This document shows, one piece after another, positions 52,960 through 61,239 of a DNA stretch of 64,000 nt. Source of the stretch: Solirubrobacterales bacterium (lineage in GTDB: Bacteria > Actinomycetota > Thermoleophilia > Solirubrobacterales > 70-9); the NCBI GenBank assembly GCA_021155855.1, contig JAJNAZ010000017.1, forward strand, positions 1 through 64,000. The letters run 5' to 3'. Made by a program: the position numbers and the translations under genes. The notes beneath the pieces are model-generated. The model saw only the letters and a list, made by a program, of their open reading frames with translations, was not told the DNA's origin and searched no databases. Within the stretch, counting starts at the first letter, position 1, and each line of letters starts with the position of its first letter.

Positions 52960-53697
52960 ATGCCCGAGCATCAGATCGGAACGCGCGAGGAGTGGCAGGC
53001 GGCACGCGACGAGCTGGCGAAGCTGGAAACCCAGCACGCCGAGCTCAATGAGGAGATCAAGAGGAAGCGGCTCGAGCTCCCCTGGGTCCCGGTCGAAAAA
53101 GAGTACGAGTTCGACACCGAGGACGGCAAGAAGACGCTCGCCGATCTCTTCGACGGCCGCTCGCAGCTCCTCGCCTACAACGTGATGTACGGGCCCGATT
53201 ACTCGGTCGGTGCATGCCCGGGATGCACGAGCCTCGCCGACGGGTTCGACGGCCAGCTCATCCATTTGAACAAGCGCGACGTCACGTTCCTCTGCTTCTC
53301 GCGGGCGCCGATCGACCGCCTCGCCGCCTACAAGCAGCGGATGGACTGGAAGTTCCCGTACGTCTCGACCTACGACACCGACTTCCCATGGGACTTCGAT
53401 CTCGCGCTGACCGAGGAGCAGGCAATGCAGATCCCCGAGGTCAAGCAGATGGTCGACGACCCGCCCGAGTGGCTCCAGGATTGGGGGGAGATGGTCGGGG
53501 CGGAGCTCAAGGACGGTCTCCGCGAGGGGCCGGGGTACATCGCCTTCGCGCGCGAGAACGGTTCGATCTACCACACCTACACGGTGATGGCGCCCGATCC
53601 GTTCGTCGCCCCGCACTTCAACATGCTGCTCGAGCGGACCCCGAAGCCACAGCCCGAGGAGCCGCGCGCCTGGCGCAAGGACGAGTATCCGGACTGA
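52960..53697 (+). CDS. DUF899 thioredoxin-like family protein
   Basis: A 245-residue protein with a charged N-terminal helix (EEWQAARDELAKLETQHAEL), then LPWVPVEKEYEFDTEDGKKT, LADLFDGRSQLLAYNVMYGP and ACPGCTSLADGF, where the CPGC cysteines sit at a thioredoxin-like active site. The family is widespread in soil bacteria; a redox role is inferred. GAAGGAG (52946-52952) is correctly spaced from ATG 52960 and too close to ATG 52954, so I prefer the second ATG. Confidence 0.85.
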   Translation: MPEHQIGTREEWQAARDELAKLETQHAELNEEIKRKRLELPWVPVEKEYEFDTEDGKKTLADLFDGRSQLLAYNVMYGPDYSVGACPGCTSLADGFDGQLIHLNKRDVTFLCFSRAPIDRLAAYKQRMDWKFPYVSTYDTDFPWDFDLALTEEQAMQIPEVKQMVDDPPEWLQDWGEMVGAELKDGLREGPGYIAFARENGSIYHTYTVMAPDPFVAPHFNMLLERTPKPQPEEPRAWRKDEYPD

Positions 53698-53706
53698 AGG
53701 GCGTCC

Positions 53707-54531
53707 TTGACGCGGATCGCTCACGCGCCTCGGTCTGATCAGCTCGCGTTGCTCGCAGGGCTGCTGGCGCTTGCCGGCGTGGCCTGGCTGGTGACGGGCG
53801 ACCGGATGGGTGCCATGGAGTCGATGCCGGGGATGGGACTCGGGGGCTTCGGGTTCTACGTCACCGTCTGGGTGGTGATGATGGCGGCGATGATGTTCCC
53901 GGCGGTGGCTCCGACCGTCCTGGCGTACGACCACCTTCGTGAGGACCATCACGCTCGCGGGCAGGGAGCGCCGGCTGACGCGACCGCGCTGTTCGTCTGC
54001 GGTTACCTGCTGGTGTGGACCGCGGCGGGCCTCGTCGCCTACGCGCTGTTCGAGCTCCTCCGTTCCCTCGATCCGCCGTTCCTGGCCTGGGACGAGGCGG
54101 GTCGGTATGTCGCCGCGGGCGTGATCGTGGCCGCGGTCACCTACCAGGTGACGCCGGTCAAGCGCGCGTGCCTGGTCAACTGCCGCAGCCCGAGGACGTT
54201 CCTCGCTAAGCGCTGGCGCCGCGGCCGGGCGGGCGCACTGGAGCTGGGGGTCCGCCATGGCGCCTGGTGCCTCGGTTGCTGCTGGGCGCTGATGGCGGCG
54301 CTGTTCGCGGTTGGCGTGATGAGCGTCGGGTCGATGGCGCTGATTGCGGCGTTCATTGCGGCCGAGCGGCTGCTGCCGTGGCCCAACGGGGCGCGGGCAG
54401 TCGCCGCCGTTGTCCTGCTCGCCCTCGGGCTTGGGGTCGCGCTTGCCCCGTCCGAGGTGCCGGGCTTCAACGAGCCGGGCGGCGCGATGCAGGGGGGCGA
54501 CGGCCACGGCGAGTCGATGCAGATGCGCTGA
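53707..54531 (+). CDS. DUF2182 integral membrane protein
   Basis: A 274-residue protein with about six to seven membrane helices, for example QLALLAGLLALAGVAWLV and VTVWVVMMAAMMFPAVAPTVL, the DUF2182 signature. Met-rich and His-rich ends (MGAMESMPGMGLG near the start, HGESMQMR at the end) and CLGCCWALM could bind copper or another soft metal. The family is often linked to metal handling; that is inferred here. TTG 53707 follows DUF899 by 9 bp. Confidence 0.82.
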   Translation: MTRIAHAPRSDQLALLAGLLALAGVAWLVTGDRMGAMESMPGMGLGGFGFYVTVWVVMMAAMMFPAVAPTVLAYDHLREDHHARGQGAPADATALFVCGYLLVWTAAGLVAYALFELLRSLDPPFLAWDEAGRYVAAGVIVAAVTYQVTPVKRACLVNCRSPRTFLAKRWRRGRAGALELGVRHGAWCLGCCWALMAALFAVGVMSVGSMALIAAFIAAERLLPWPNGARAVAAVVLLALGLGVALAPSEVPGFNEPGGAMQGGDGHGESMQMR

Positions 54532-54567
54532 ATCAGGCAGTCCGCTCGGCTGCCCAGGCCGGCTTTC

Positions 54568-54993
54568 TCACGTGGTCTTGACGACCAGCACCGAGCAGTC
54601 GGCCTTGTGCGTGACCGTGTTCGGGACGCTGCCGAGCACGCGGCGCCTCATGCCCTTGTTGCCGATCACGAGCAGATCAGCACCGCACTCGGCCGCAAGC
54701 CGGACCAGTACCTCCGCGGGGTCGCCCTCGTCGGCGTGCGTCTCGCACTCGATCCCCGCTTCGCGGAGATCCGCCTCGCTCCGCTCGAGGATCGTTCTCA
54801 CACGGGCCGACGAGCTCGCTGCCCACTGCAGCTCCACGTCCTTGCCCCCGTCTGCGGGTGCGCCCTTCGAATCCTGGAACGCGCTCAGGAGTACGAGCTT
54901 GGCGCCGAGGCGGCGGGCGATCTCGGCTGCTTGCTTGACGGCCTCGTCCGCGGTTGCCGATCCGTCAGTTCCGACAGCGACGATGGAAATCAT
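54568..54993 (-). CDS. Universal stress protein (UspA family)
   Basis: A single-domain USP of 141 residues. It opens SIVAVGTDGSATADEAVKQA and ends with the ATP-binding block VIGNKGMRRRVLGSVPNTVT, GxxG-(9)-G(S/T) included. GGATACT lies 8 nt before the ATG, the same -10-like element found before the MSQENVE genes, with no Shine-Dalgarno. The protein probably binds ATP and acts in stress survival. Confidence 0.88.
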   Translation of the reverse strand: MISIVAVGTDGSATADEAVKQAAEIARRLGAKLVLLSAFQDSKGAPADGGKDVELQWAASSSARVRTILERSEADLREAGIECETHADEGDPAEVLVRLAAECGADLLVIGNKGMRRRVLGSVPNTVTHKADCSVLVVKTT

Positions 54994-55176
54994 CAGAGCT
55001 CAGTATCCATGAATACGCGCGCCTTAGTTGGATCCGCAACCTCGAGAACTTTCTAGGCGCCCCCTTGCGACGGGCTGGGGACGCTGGGCACGAAACGGAT
55101 CGCCTAGCGCCCGCCGTCCGCTCGTGGCGCGGCGGGGCCCCCGAAAGGACTTGCCAGGCATTATCCTGGCCCGGCC

Positions 55177-56100
55177 ATGGACCTAGGCTACGACCGCAAG
55201 CTCCACATCCTCGCGTTCGACCACCGCGGCTCGTTCACGAAGCGGTTCGGGATCGAAGGGGAGCCGACGGCCGAGCAGACCGAGCGGATCGCCGACGGCA
55301 AGCACCTGATCTTCGAGGGGCTCGAGGTCGCATTGGGTCGCGGCGCCGATCCATCCGTGACCGGCGGTTTGGTCGACGAGCAGTTCGGAGGCCCAACACA
55401 GGTTCCCGAGCAGATCAAGGCCAGCGGCATCCGGCTCGCGATGCCGGTGGAGAAGAGTGGTCAGAAGGAATTCGACTTCGAGTACGGCGATGACTTCGGC
55501 GCCCACATCGAGCGCTACGACCCCGACTTCTCGAAGGTGCTCGTTCGCTACAACCCCGACGGCGACCCGGAGATGAACCGCCGGCAGGCCGAGCGGCTGC
55601 GACGCCTCTCGGACTGGCTTCACGACAACGATCGCAAGTTCCTCTTCGAGCTGTTGGTGCCGGCGGAGGAGGCCCAACTCGCATCGGTTGACGGCGACAC
55701 GGATCGTTACGACGCCGAGCTGCGCCCCCGGCTGATGGAGCGCGCGATCTCCGAGCTTCAGGACGCCGGCGTCGAGCCCGACATCTGGAAGATCGAGGGC
55801 GTCGACGAGCGCGCCGACTGCGAGCGGATCGCGGCTGGCTGCCGCGCCGGAGGTCGCGACGGCGTCGTCTGCGTGGTCCTCGGGCGCGGCGCCGACGACG
55901 ACAAGGTCGATCATTGGCTGCGTCAGGGAGCCCCGGTCGACGGATACGTCGGCTTCGCGATCGGCCGCTCGATCTGGGGCGAACCGCTCGCCGGTTTCAT
56001 CGACGGCAGCCTCACGCGCGAGGAGGCCGCCGCCCGATTGGCCGACAACTACCTGCGTTTCGTCGAGGTCTACACCTCCGCCGAGGCGCCGGTGGGCTAG
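55177..56100 (+). CDS. DUF2090 / 2-deoxy-5-keto-gluconate-6-phosphate aldolase-like protein
   Basis: A 307-residue TIM-barrel protein. It starts with DRKLHILAFDHRGSFTKRFG, the aldolase-like opening found at the C-terminal half of IolC-type fusions, and has VTGGLVDEQFGG, LAMPVEKSGQKEFDFEYG, FLFELLVPAEEAQL, DIWKIEGVD and YVGFAIGRSIWGEPL, which together fit DUF2090. It acts on an unknown sugar phosphate or related substrate. TATCCT lies 9 nt before the ATG. Confidence 0.8.
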   Translation: MDLGYDRKLHILAFDHRGSFTKRFGIEGEPTAEQTERIADGKHLIFEGLEVALGRGADPSVTGGLVDEQFGGPTQVPEQIKASGIRLAMPVEKSGQKEFDFEYGDDFGAHIERYDPDFSKVLVRYNPDGDPEMNRRQAERLRRLSDWLHDNDRKFLFELLVPAEEAQLASVDGDTDRYDAELRPRLMERAISELQDAGVEPDIWKIEGVDERADCERIAAGCRAGGRDGVVCVVLGRGADDDKVDHWLRQGAPVDGYVGFAIGRSIWGEPLAGFIDGSLTREEAAARLADNYLRFVEVYTSAEAPVG

Positions 56101-56287
56101 TGGTGCTTGCGGAGCCACCATCGCGTCGGTTTCCCGAACGCCTTTGCCGCGGAATTGCCGCAGTGAGGCGCGCGTCCGAGGCGCGCGTCCCCCCGGCAGG
56201 TGGAATGCGAGCCTAACCCCGTCCCGGTTTGCCGTCAACCTCTGGGTCGTTGAACGGCTCGGACCCGCGGCCTCTACCCTGCTCGGG

Positions 56288-57415
56288 ATGAGCTCCGCGG
56301 CAACCGGATCGACCGCGCCGGAGAGCGAGCTGCTCGAGGCGGCTGGCGCCGGTGACGAGCACGCCTTCGGTCGCCTCGTCGAGCCTCATCGGCGCGAGCT
56401 CCACGCGCACTGCTACCGGATGCTCGGCTCGGCGCACGATGCCGAGGACGCCGTTCAGGAGACGATGCTGCGTGCCTGGCGCGGGCTCGCCCGGTTCGAG
56501 GGCCGCAGCTCGCTTCGCTCCTGGCTTTACCGGATCGCGACCAACGCTTCGCTCGACGCGATCGGACGTCGGCCCAAGCGGGTGCTGCCGGTCGACTACG
56601 GCCCGGCCTCCGATCCCCACGACGGCCCGGGCGAGCCGCTGGTCGAGTCGGTGTGGGTCGAGCCCTACCCGGACGAGCAGCTCGGCGTCGAGGACGGCTA
56701 CGCCGCGCCCGAGGCCCACTACGAGCGCCGCGAGAGTGTCGAGCTGGCGTTCATCAGCGCACTTCAGCATCTGCCCGCCCGACAGCGCGCGGTGCTGATC
56801 CTGCGCGAGGTGCTCGGCTTCTCCGCCCGCGAGGTCGCCGAATCGCTGGAGACGACCCCGGCATCGGTCAACAGCGCCCTGCAGCGGGCCCGGAAGGCGG
56901 TCGACGAGCGCCTTCCGAAGCAGAGCCAGCAGGCGACGCTGCGCTCGCTCGGCGACGAGGGGCTGCGCCAGGTCATCGGTGGTTACGTCGACGCGTGGGA
57001 CCGCGGCGACATCGACGCGGTTGTCGAGATGCTGACCGAGGATGCCGCGTTCGCGATGCCTCCGCTTCGCACCTGGTTCGGTGGTTCCGAGGGAGGTCAC
57101 GAGGCGCTCAGGGGATTCCTCACCGTCGGGCCGCTCTCGGGGCTGTGGCGCTGGCGGCACCGCGCCGTGCGCGCGAACGGGCAGCCGGCGCTCGCCTTCT
57201 ATGCATGGGACGAGACCGCGCAGACCCACCTCCCCTTCGCACTCAACGTGCTCACCCTGCGCGGGGCGCGGATCAGCGCCGTGACCGCGTTCATCTGCCG
57301 CTCGATCGAGAGCTCCGATCCCGAGGCCTACGCGCGCTTCCCCGAGGAGCCCGCCGATCCGCGGCGACTCGCCGCCTACTTCGAGAGCTTCGGCCTGCCC
57401 GCGCGGGTGGACTGA
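56288..57415 (+). CDS. ECF sigma factor with C-terminal SnoaL-like domain (SigG/TIGR02960 type)
   Basis: RNA polymerase sigma factor of 375 residues. Region 2 is YRMLGSAHDAEDAVQETMLRA with WRGLARFEGRSSLRSWLYRI; region 4 is ALQHLPARQRAVLILREVLG with FSAREVAESLETTPASVNSA. The last 115 residues form an NTF2/SnoaL-like domain (YVDAWDRGDIDAVVEMLTED) that may sense a ligand, as in ECF groups without an anti-sigma factor. No anti-sigma gene is adjacent. TACCCT lies 7 nt before the ATG. The 187-bp upstream gap includes a tandem GGCGCGCGTCC repeat. Confidence 0.88.
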   Translation: MSSAATGSTAPESELLEAAGAGDEHAFGRLVEPHRRELHAHCYRMLGSAHDAEDAVQETMLRAWRGLARFEGRSSLRSWLYRIATNASLDAIGRRPKRVLPVDYGPASDPHDGPGEPLVESVWVEPYPDEQLGVEDGYAAPEAHYERRESVELAFISALQHLPARQRAVLILREVLGFSAREVAESLETTPASVNSALQRARKAVDERLPKQSQQATLRSLGDEGLRQVIGGYVDAWDRGDIDAVVEMLTEDAAFAMPPLRTWFGGSEGGHEALRGFLTVGPLSGLWRWRHRAVRANGQPALAFYAWDETAQTHLPFALNVLTLRGARISAVTAFICRSIESSDPEAYARFPEEPADPRRLAAYFESFGLPARVD

Positions 57416-57507
57416 TCCCCGACGACGCGATGATTCCCGGGCCCCCGTCCGGTCACTAGATCGAAGGCCAAAGGGTACCGACGGAGTGCCCGCGATAAAG
57501 GAGGCGC

Positions 57508-57900
57508 ATGTTCGAGCATACGAAGGCGTTCAGCGGTTATTCGGTCGACGACCTGCCCCGAGCGAAACGGTTCTACGGCGAGACGCTGGGCGTGAGGGTG
57601 TCCGAGCAGGACGATCTTTTGTTCCTGCACATCGCCGGTGATCGGGACACCCTCATCTACCCGAAGTCCGACCACCAGCCGGCCTCGTTCACAGTGCTCA
57701 ACTTCCCAGTCGACGACGTCGAGGCCGCAGTCGATGCGCTGACCGAGCGCGGGGTGCGGTTCGAGCGCTACGAGGGGACCGAGCTCGAGACCGACGAGAA
57801 GGGCATCTTTCGCGGTGAGGGCCCATTGATCGCCTGGTTCAAGGACCCGGCCGGCAACGTGCTCTCGGTGATCCAGGAGCCCGGATCCGAATCGAGCTGA
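57508..57900 (+). CDS. VOC family protein (glyoxalase/bleomycin-resistance fold)
   Basis: A 130-residue protein with two VOC modules: GYSVDDLPRAKRFYGETLGV opens the first and LIAWFKDPAGNVLSVIQEP closes the second. The canonical metal His at the start of module one is not clear, so the metal set may be reduced. AAAGGAGG lies 7 nt before the ATG, one of the best Shine-Dalgarno sequences in the window. It is convergent with the hydrolase at 57902. Confidence 0.82.
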   Translation: MFEHTKAFSGYSVDDLPRAKRFYGETLGVRVSEQDDLLFLHIAGDRDTLIYPKSDHQPASFTVLNFPVDDVEAAVDALTERGVRFERYEGTELETDEKGIFRGEGPLIAWFKDPAGNVLSVIQEPGSESS

Positions 57901-57901
57901 G

Positions 57902-58717
57902 CTAGGGGCTCAGGAAAATTAGGATCTCTTCGGCGCAGCGACGCGGCTGCTGGTCGAAGACGAAGTGTCCCGCGCCATCGACAACGACTAGCTTCGCGCC
58001 CGGGATCTCGCGCTCGAAGCGCCGCGCGCCCCCAAGGGGAGCGAACTCGTCCTCGGCGCCCCAGAGCAGCAGCGTCGGCACCTCGAGCTCGGCCAGCCGG
58101 CCCTCGTAGGGCGCGAGCTTCTCGAAGTCCATCGAGCGATAGAACTCGAGCGTCGCCTGGCGCCCGCGCCCTTCCTCGAACGGGCGCCAGTAAGCATTGA
58201 CGTCCTCGTCGTCGAAGACCTCGCCGGCGAGCGAACGAAGCATGGCAACGAACCCGTCGCGGTCGAGGGCGGCGACGATCGACTCGCCCTGCTCGCCGCG
58301 GATCGCCTGCGCCGGCCCGTGCCAGCGACCGTCGCTGAAAAACCCGGTGTCGCTGATCACCAGCGCCTCTACCTGTTCAGGGTGCTCGCAGGCCCAGGCG
58401 AGCCCGATGAAGCCGCCCCAGTCGTGGACGATGAGCGCGACCCGGTCGAGGCCGAATGCGCGATGAAGGTCGCTGAGGGCCTTCAGGTTGCGCTCGAAGG
58501 TCGCCGGGCCCTCGTCGGCGGAGTCACCGAGCCCATAGAGGTCGGGAGCGAGGCAGCGCCGCCCGGCGCCGGCGAGCGACTCCATCAACGGCACCCACAT
58601 CCGTGAGCTCTCAGGAAACCCGTGCAAGAGGAGGACCGGCGCGCCGCTCTCGGCGCCGTCGGGAACAGCCTCGCGGTACACGAGGCTTCCCTCGCGATGG
58701 AGCTCGACCACAGCCAT
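57902..58717 (-). CDS. Alpha/beta hydrolase, epoxide hydrolase/haloalkane dehalogenase-like
   Basis: A 271-residue hydrolase. The nucleophile position in ALIVHDWGGFIGLAW is Asp, which is typical of epoxide hydrolases and haloalkane dehalogenases, not of esterases. The oxyanion region is LLLHGFPESSRMW, and the base lies in VVDGAGHFVFDQQP. The true substrate is unknown. It lies convergent with the VOC gene, 1 bp apart. Confidence 0.85.
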   Translation of the reverse strand: MAVVELHREGSLVYREAVPDGAESGAPVLLLHGFPESSRMWVPLMESLAGAGRRCLAPDLYGLGDSADEGPATFERNLKALSDLHRAFGLDRVALIVHDWGGFIGLAWACEHPEQVEALVISDTGFFSDGRWHGPAQAIRGEQGESIVAALDRDGFVAMLRSLAGEVFDDEDVNAYWRPFEEGRGRQATLEFYRSMDFEKLAPYEGRLAELEVPTLLLWGAEDEFAPLGGARRFEREIPGAKLVVVDGAGHFVFDQQPRRCAEEILIFLSP

Positions 58718-58763
58718 CCGGGCACCCTAACGCGCGGCCTGCACCCCGCTACGCTTGCCCCGC

Positions 58764-58834
58764 GGCGCCTTGGCGGAGTGGTTACGCAGCGGCCTGCAAA
58801 GCCGTTTACGCCGGTTCGATTCCGGCAGGCGCCT
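58764..58834 (+). tRNA. tRNA-Cys (anticodon GCA)
   Basis: Acceptor arms GGCGCCT and AGGCGCC with discriminator T, D-arm with GGCGGAGTGGTTACGC, anticodon loop CTGCAAA with anticodon GCA, and T-arm GCCGGTTCGATTCCGGC. The gene is 71 nt long and encodes no CCA. A pair of short direct repeats lies 57 bp downstream, similar to the arrangement after tRNA-Gly, but I find no second copy of its 3' end in the window. Confidence 0.96.
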
Positions 58835-58890
58835 CTCCACGGAACCCCTGCTAACGCGGGGGATTCGGCTGTCGAGGATCTCGGTCGGCG

Positions 58891-58911
58891 GGTACCAATC
58901 GGGTACCAATC
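58891..58911 (+). repeat. Paired GGTACCAATC direct repeat after tRNA-Cys
   Basis: GGTACCAATC occurs twice, 11 bp apart (58891 and 58902), 57 bp after the tRNA-Cys end. By analogy with the TGGTAGC pair after tRNA-Gly it may be an integrase arm site left by an element at this tRNA. The flanking stretch 58835-59076 holds no gene that I can support. Confidence 0.4.
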
Positions 58912-59076
58912 CGGCGCCGGCCGCGCCTACAATTCCTGAAAGCAAGTCCGCTATTCGCATCACCGCTCCACGCGAAGGCCTACCGAGGGACGGAGCAGAC
59001 CTCAACAGGAGGTAGCCCCCCGGTGGCGCCAACGGAATCGTAGTCAGGCGCGGAGCGGACGATCGTCGCGAGCTGG

Positions 59077-59232
59077 GTGCCGCGCTCGCTCGCCGATGAG
59101 ATCAGGCGAAAGGCCGAGGTAGAGCGGCGGTCGGTCTCGTCGCTGATCCGCAACGCGGTCGAAGATCAGCTCCGCGGGGTCGAGGAGCGCCGCCATGAGC
59201 GCCGAGCAGATCCTCCGGGAGGCCGACTTTGA
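59077..59232 (+). CDS. Ribbon-helix-helix protein remnant (CopG/Arc-like)
   Basis: A frame of 51 residues from GTG 59077 containing PRSLADEIRRKAEVERRSVS and SSLIRNAVEDQLR, the two-helix pattern of RHH antitoxins. In frame upstream lies RTIVASWV, the expected beta strand, but no start codon before the stop at 59041, so the N-terminus seems to be lost. An overlapping ATG at 59195 opens a 23-codon frame that could be the start of a former partner gene. Confidence 0.45.
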   Translation: MPRSLADEIRRKAEVERRSVSSLIRNAVEDQLRGVEERRHERRADPPGGRL

Positions 59233-59273
59233 GATGCCGATCAGATCGCGAGCTTCGAGTGCTGATGCTCGGC

Positions 59274-59675
59274 CTACTCCGACAGCCCGGCGGCTTCGAG
59301 GGCTTCATCAAGGCTGGCGTACACCTGCCCTCGCTGGATAACTTCCCCCTCGATCGTGTAGACGATGGCGAAGCGGGCGTCGATCCACGAGTCGCTGCCG
59401 CGCGGTTTGCCGCGCTGGTGGACCGTCACCACGACCCGGTTCCCGCCCGCATCGAGAATCTTCTCGACCTCGTAGCTCCACCCCTCATATGGCTCCATCC
59501 AGGCGTCGAGGAAGTCGTTGAATTCGTCCAAGCCGCGAAACTCGCTGCGACCCGGCCAGCCAGAGAAGGTGCTCATATCCCAGACGACATCGGGGGCGAA
59601 GAACTCGGGCAGCCGCTCAGACTCAGCGAATGCGGCCACCCCCTTCCGGACGATCTCGACGTTCTCCTGCGACAT
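59274..59675 (-). CDS. SnoaL/NTF2-like protein, MSQENVE family
   Basis: A 133-residue cone-shaped-fold protein. It opens MSQENVEIVRKGVAAFAESE and ends LDEALEAAGLSE, with the core DVVWDMSTFSGWPGRSEFRG and GNRVVVTVHQRGKPRGS. The family may bind small hydrophobic molecules; no activity can be assigned. GGATACT lies 9 nt before the ATG with no Shine-Dalgarno. The 170 bp between it and the next gene upstream contain nothing else visible. Confidence 0.85.
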   Translation of the reverse strand: MSQENVEIVRKGVAAFAESERLPEFFAPDVVWDMSTFSGWPGRSEFRGLDEFNDFLDAWMEPYEGWSYEVEKILDAGGNRVVVTVHQRGKPRGSDSWIDARFAIVYTIEGEVIQRGQVYASLDEALEAAGLSE

Positions 59676-59846
59676 CGCCGGCTCAGTATCCGTCTATCTG
59701 ACTTGGGGGGGAACCCCGAGCGGCGAAATCTTCACGGGCCCGGCGTGGGGCTGGCAGCACGCGCCACGTCCCCAACAGGGGGGCAGGTCGGAGTGCCGGG
59801 GGAGCGGATCGTGAGCACTCCGCTCCCTCAGCTTTCCCTCAGGCGC

Positions 59847-59978
59847 TCAGAAAATGATCGCCATCAAGATCGCGATTCCGACGATGAAGATGATGCCCGC
59901 CATTGCGAACTTCACATCTCGGATGCCGACGTCGGACTTGACGTCGAGGTCATCGACGGACTGCCGATCCTGGTACAT
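59847..59978 (-). CDS. Small single-span membrane protein
   Basis: A 43-residue protein with a polar N-terminus (MYQDRQSVDDLDVKSDVGI) and one membrane helix at the C-terminus (FAMAGIIFIVGIAILMAIIF). ATG 59978 has AAGGAG 6 nt upstream, a clear ribosome-binding site, which argues that this short frame is real. The function is unknown; it could associate with another membrane protein. Confidence 0.6.
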   Translation of the reverse strand: MYQDRQSVDDLDVKSDVGIRDVKFAMAGIIFIVGIAILMAIIF

Positions 59979-60198
59979 GATCAACTCCTTCCGGCGCGCG
60001 GCTTCGGAGCCGAGGTGACGCCGGGCCAGGCGTAGCCGAGGGGGATGCCTCAGTGCCGGGGTGGTCCTGGTTGACGGTGCGGCTCGGAAAGATCGCGCGT
60101 ACCTCGCTGGGTCGCTTGCGTCTGTGCCGACCAGTCTTCCCGGCGCACCTGTGTCCAGATTACCGCGTTGGCCCAAAGGAGACAACGGGATGAGCGCG

Positions 60199-60225
60199 TC
60201 AACGCTCCACGTTCTCCTGCGACAT
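60199..60225 (-). pseudogene. Orphan MSQENVE start module
   Basis: On the minus strand GATACT, 9 nt, then ATG TCG CAG GAG AAC GTG GAG is followed two codons later by TGA, giving MSQENVER only. This is the promoter and first seven codons of the SnoaL family with no body attached. It lies in a 300-bp gap (59979-60279) that otherwise shows no gene. It points to recombination at the conserved 5' module. Confidence 0.6.
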
Positions 60226-60279
60226 CGCCCTCGAAGTATCGCGCGACGGGGAGGAGACCACGCTGAGTCGGGCAGGGAC

Positions 60280-60822
60280 CTAGCCGAAGTCGTCGATCAG
60301 CGACAGGAGGATGCCCGCGGCCAATCCGAACGCTCCATGTCCCACGACGCCGCGCAGGTGGCTTTCCACTGGATAATCCGTCACCTGTGAGATCGCTGTG
60401 CCCTCGTCGACCAGGACGAACGCAAGAACTCCGATCACCAGTCCGGCGGCGAGTGGCGGGGTACCCCTTCTGATCAGCGCCGAGGCGGCCATCCCGTAGC
60501 TCACGCCCAGCGTTCGGTGAACGGCCAGTCCGACCCGGCCCGCCTCTTCGTCCGTGAGGTTGCGTCCCACCGCACCGCCGAGCTGTTTCCCCATCTGCAC
60601 GAGTGTGCCTCCGGGCGCGAGTTCCTCCTCGCGGCGCTTCGACTCCTCGGTCTGCGAGGCATAGAACCAGGTTGTTGCCTGGTCCATGATCCTGCTGGCC
60701 GCGTAGCCGACAAGAGCGCCCACTCCGATGTTCTCGCTGTTGCCCATTGTTGCGATCGTACGCGCTTGAGCCCCCGCGGGGCCAAGTTCTGGCCCCGGGA
60801 CCAAGCCGTTCTCCTGCGACAT
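60280..60822 (-). CDS. Membrane protein (DUF1440/YagU-like) fused to an MSQEN start
   Basis: A 180-residue frame. Residues 1-25 begin MSQEN, then run through a Pro/Gly/Ala-rich stretch that does not look like SnoaL. From ATG 60747 the body reads MGNSENIGVGALVGYAASRI and continues with MDQATTWFYASQTEESKRRE, GLAVHRTLGVSYGMAASALI and LAAGLVIGVLAFVLVDEG, a membrane protein resembling DUF1440. The native start is probably 60747. The SnoaL start module, 3 bp after the previous SnoaL gene, has been joined upstream in frame. Confidence 0.65.
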   Translation of the reverse strand: MSQENGLVPGPELGPAGAQARTIATMGNSENIGVGALVGYAASRIMDQATTWFYASQTEESKRREEELAPGGTLVQMGKQLGGAVGRNLTDEEAGRVGLAVHRTLGVSYGMAASALIRRGTPPLAAGLVIGVLAFVLVDEGTAISQVTDYPVESHLRGVVGHGAFGLAAGILLSLIDDFG

Positions 60823-60825
60823 CGC

Positions 60826-61236
60826 CTACTCCGACAGCCCGGCGGCTTCGAGGGCTGCGGCCCGATCCGTGAATCCCAGCCAGCGGACGAGGCGGCCGTT
60901 CCGCACGGTCCACACGCTCAACGGGTCCCAACTCGTCTCCACACCACTGTGTTTGCCACGGCCGCGCAGGGTGGAGGAGGTGAACACCTGATCTCCGGCG
61001 TCGATCAGCTCGTGGAGCTCGATACGCGGGTCGTCGAACTCGGCCCAGAAAGTCTCAACGACCCGCCTGAACGCCTCAGGGCCGCGCTGAACGCTCGCAA
61101 GGTCTGGGATGAGGGCCCCGGAAGGCACAAACTCGAATTCGGGTGGAGTGTCCGCGAGCTCTATCCGGCCCTCAATGTCGCCTCGGTTGAAGGCCTCGAA
61201 TATTCGCCGGACCACCTCCACGTTCTCCTGCGACAT
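60826..61236 (-). CDS. SnoaL/NTF2-like protein, third gene of tandem array
   Basis: A 136-residue protein opening MSQENVEVVRRIFEAFNRGD and ending AAALEAAGLSE. The core includes FRRVVETFWAEFDDPRIELH, ELIDAGDQVFTSSTLRGRGK and VWTVRNGRLVRWLGF. It starts 3 bp after the previous copy (TAG GCG ATG). It is closest to the copy at 61240 in the segment RGRGKHSGVETSWD, so the two arose by a later duplication. Confidence 0.85.
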   Translation of the reverse strand: MSQENVEVVRRIFEAFNRGDIEGRIELADTPPEFEFVPSGALIPDLASVQRGPEAFRRVVETFWAEFDDPRIELHELIDAGDQVFTSSTLRGRGKHSGVETSWDPLSVWTVRNGRLVRWLGFTDRAAALEAAGLSE

Positions 61237-61239
61237 CGC

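Noticed and set aside
52840-54507. Long minus-strand open frame (about 555 codons) opposite DUF899 and DUF2182
   Set aside because: It mirrors third-codon GC bias of two well-supported plus-strand genes, is Arg/His/Pro-rich and matches no family.
56170-56200. Tandem GGCGCGCGTCC repeat as an operator before the ECF sigma gene
   Set aside because: It lies about 95 bp from the predicted -10, is not symmetric, and a simple tandem duplication explains it.
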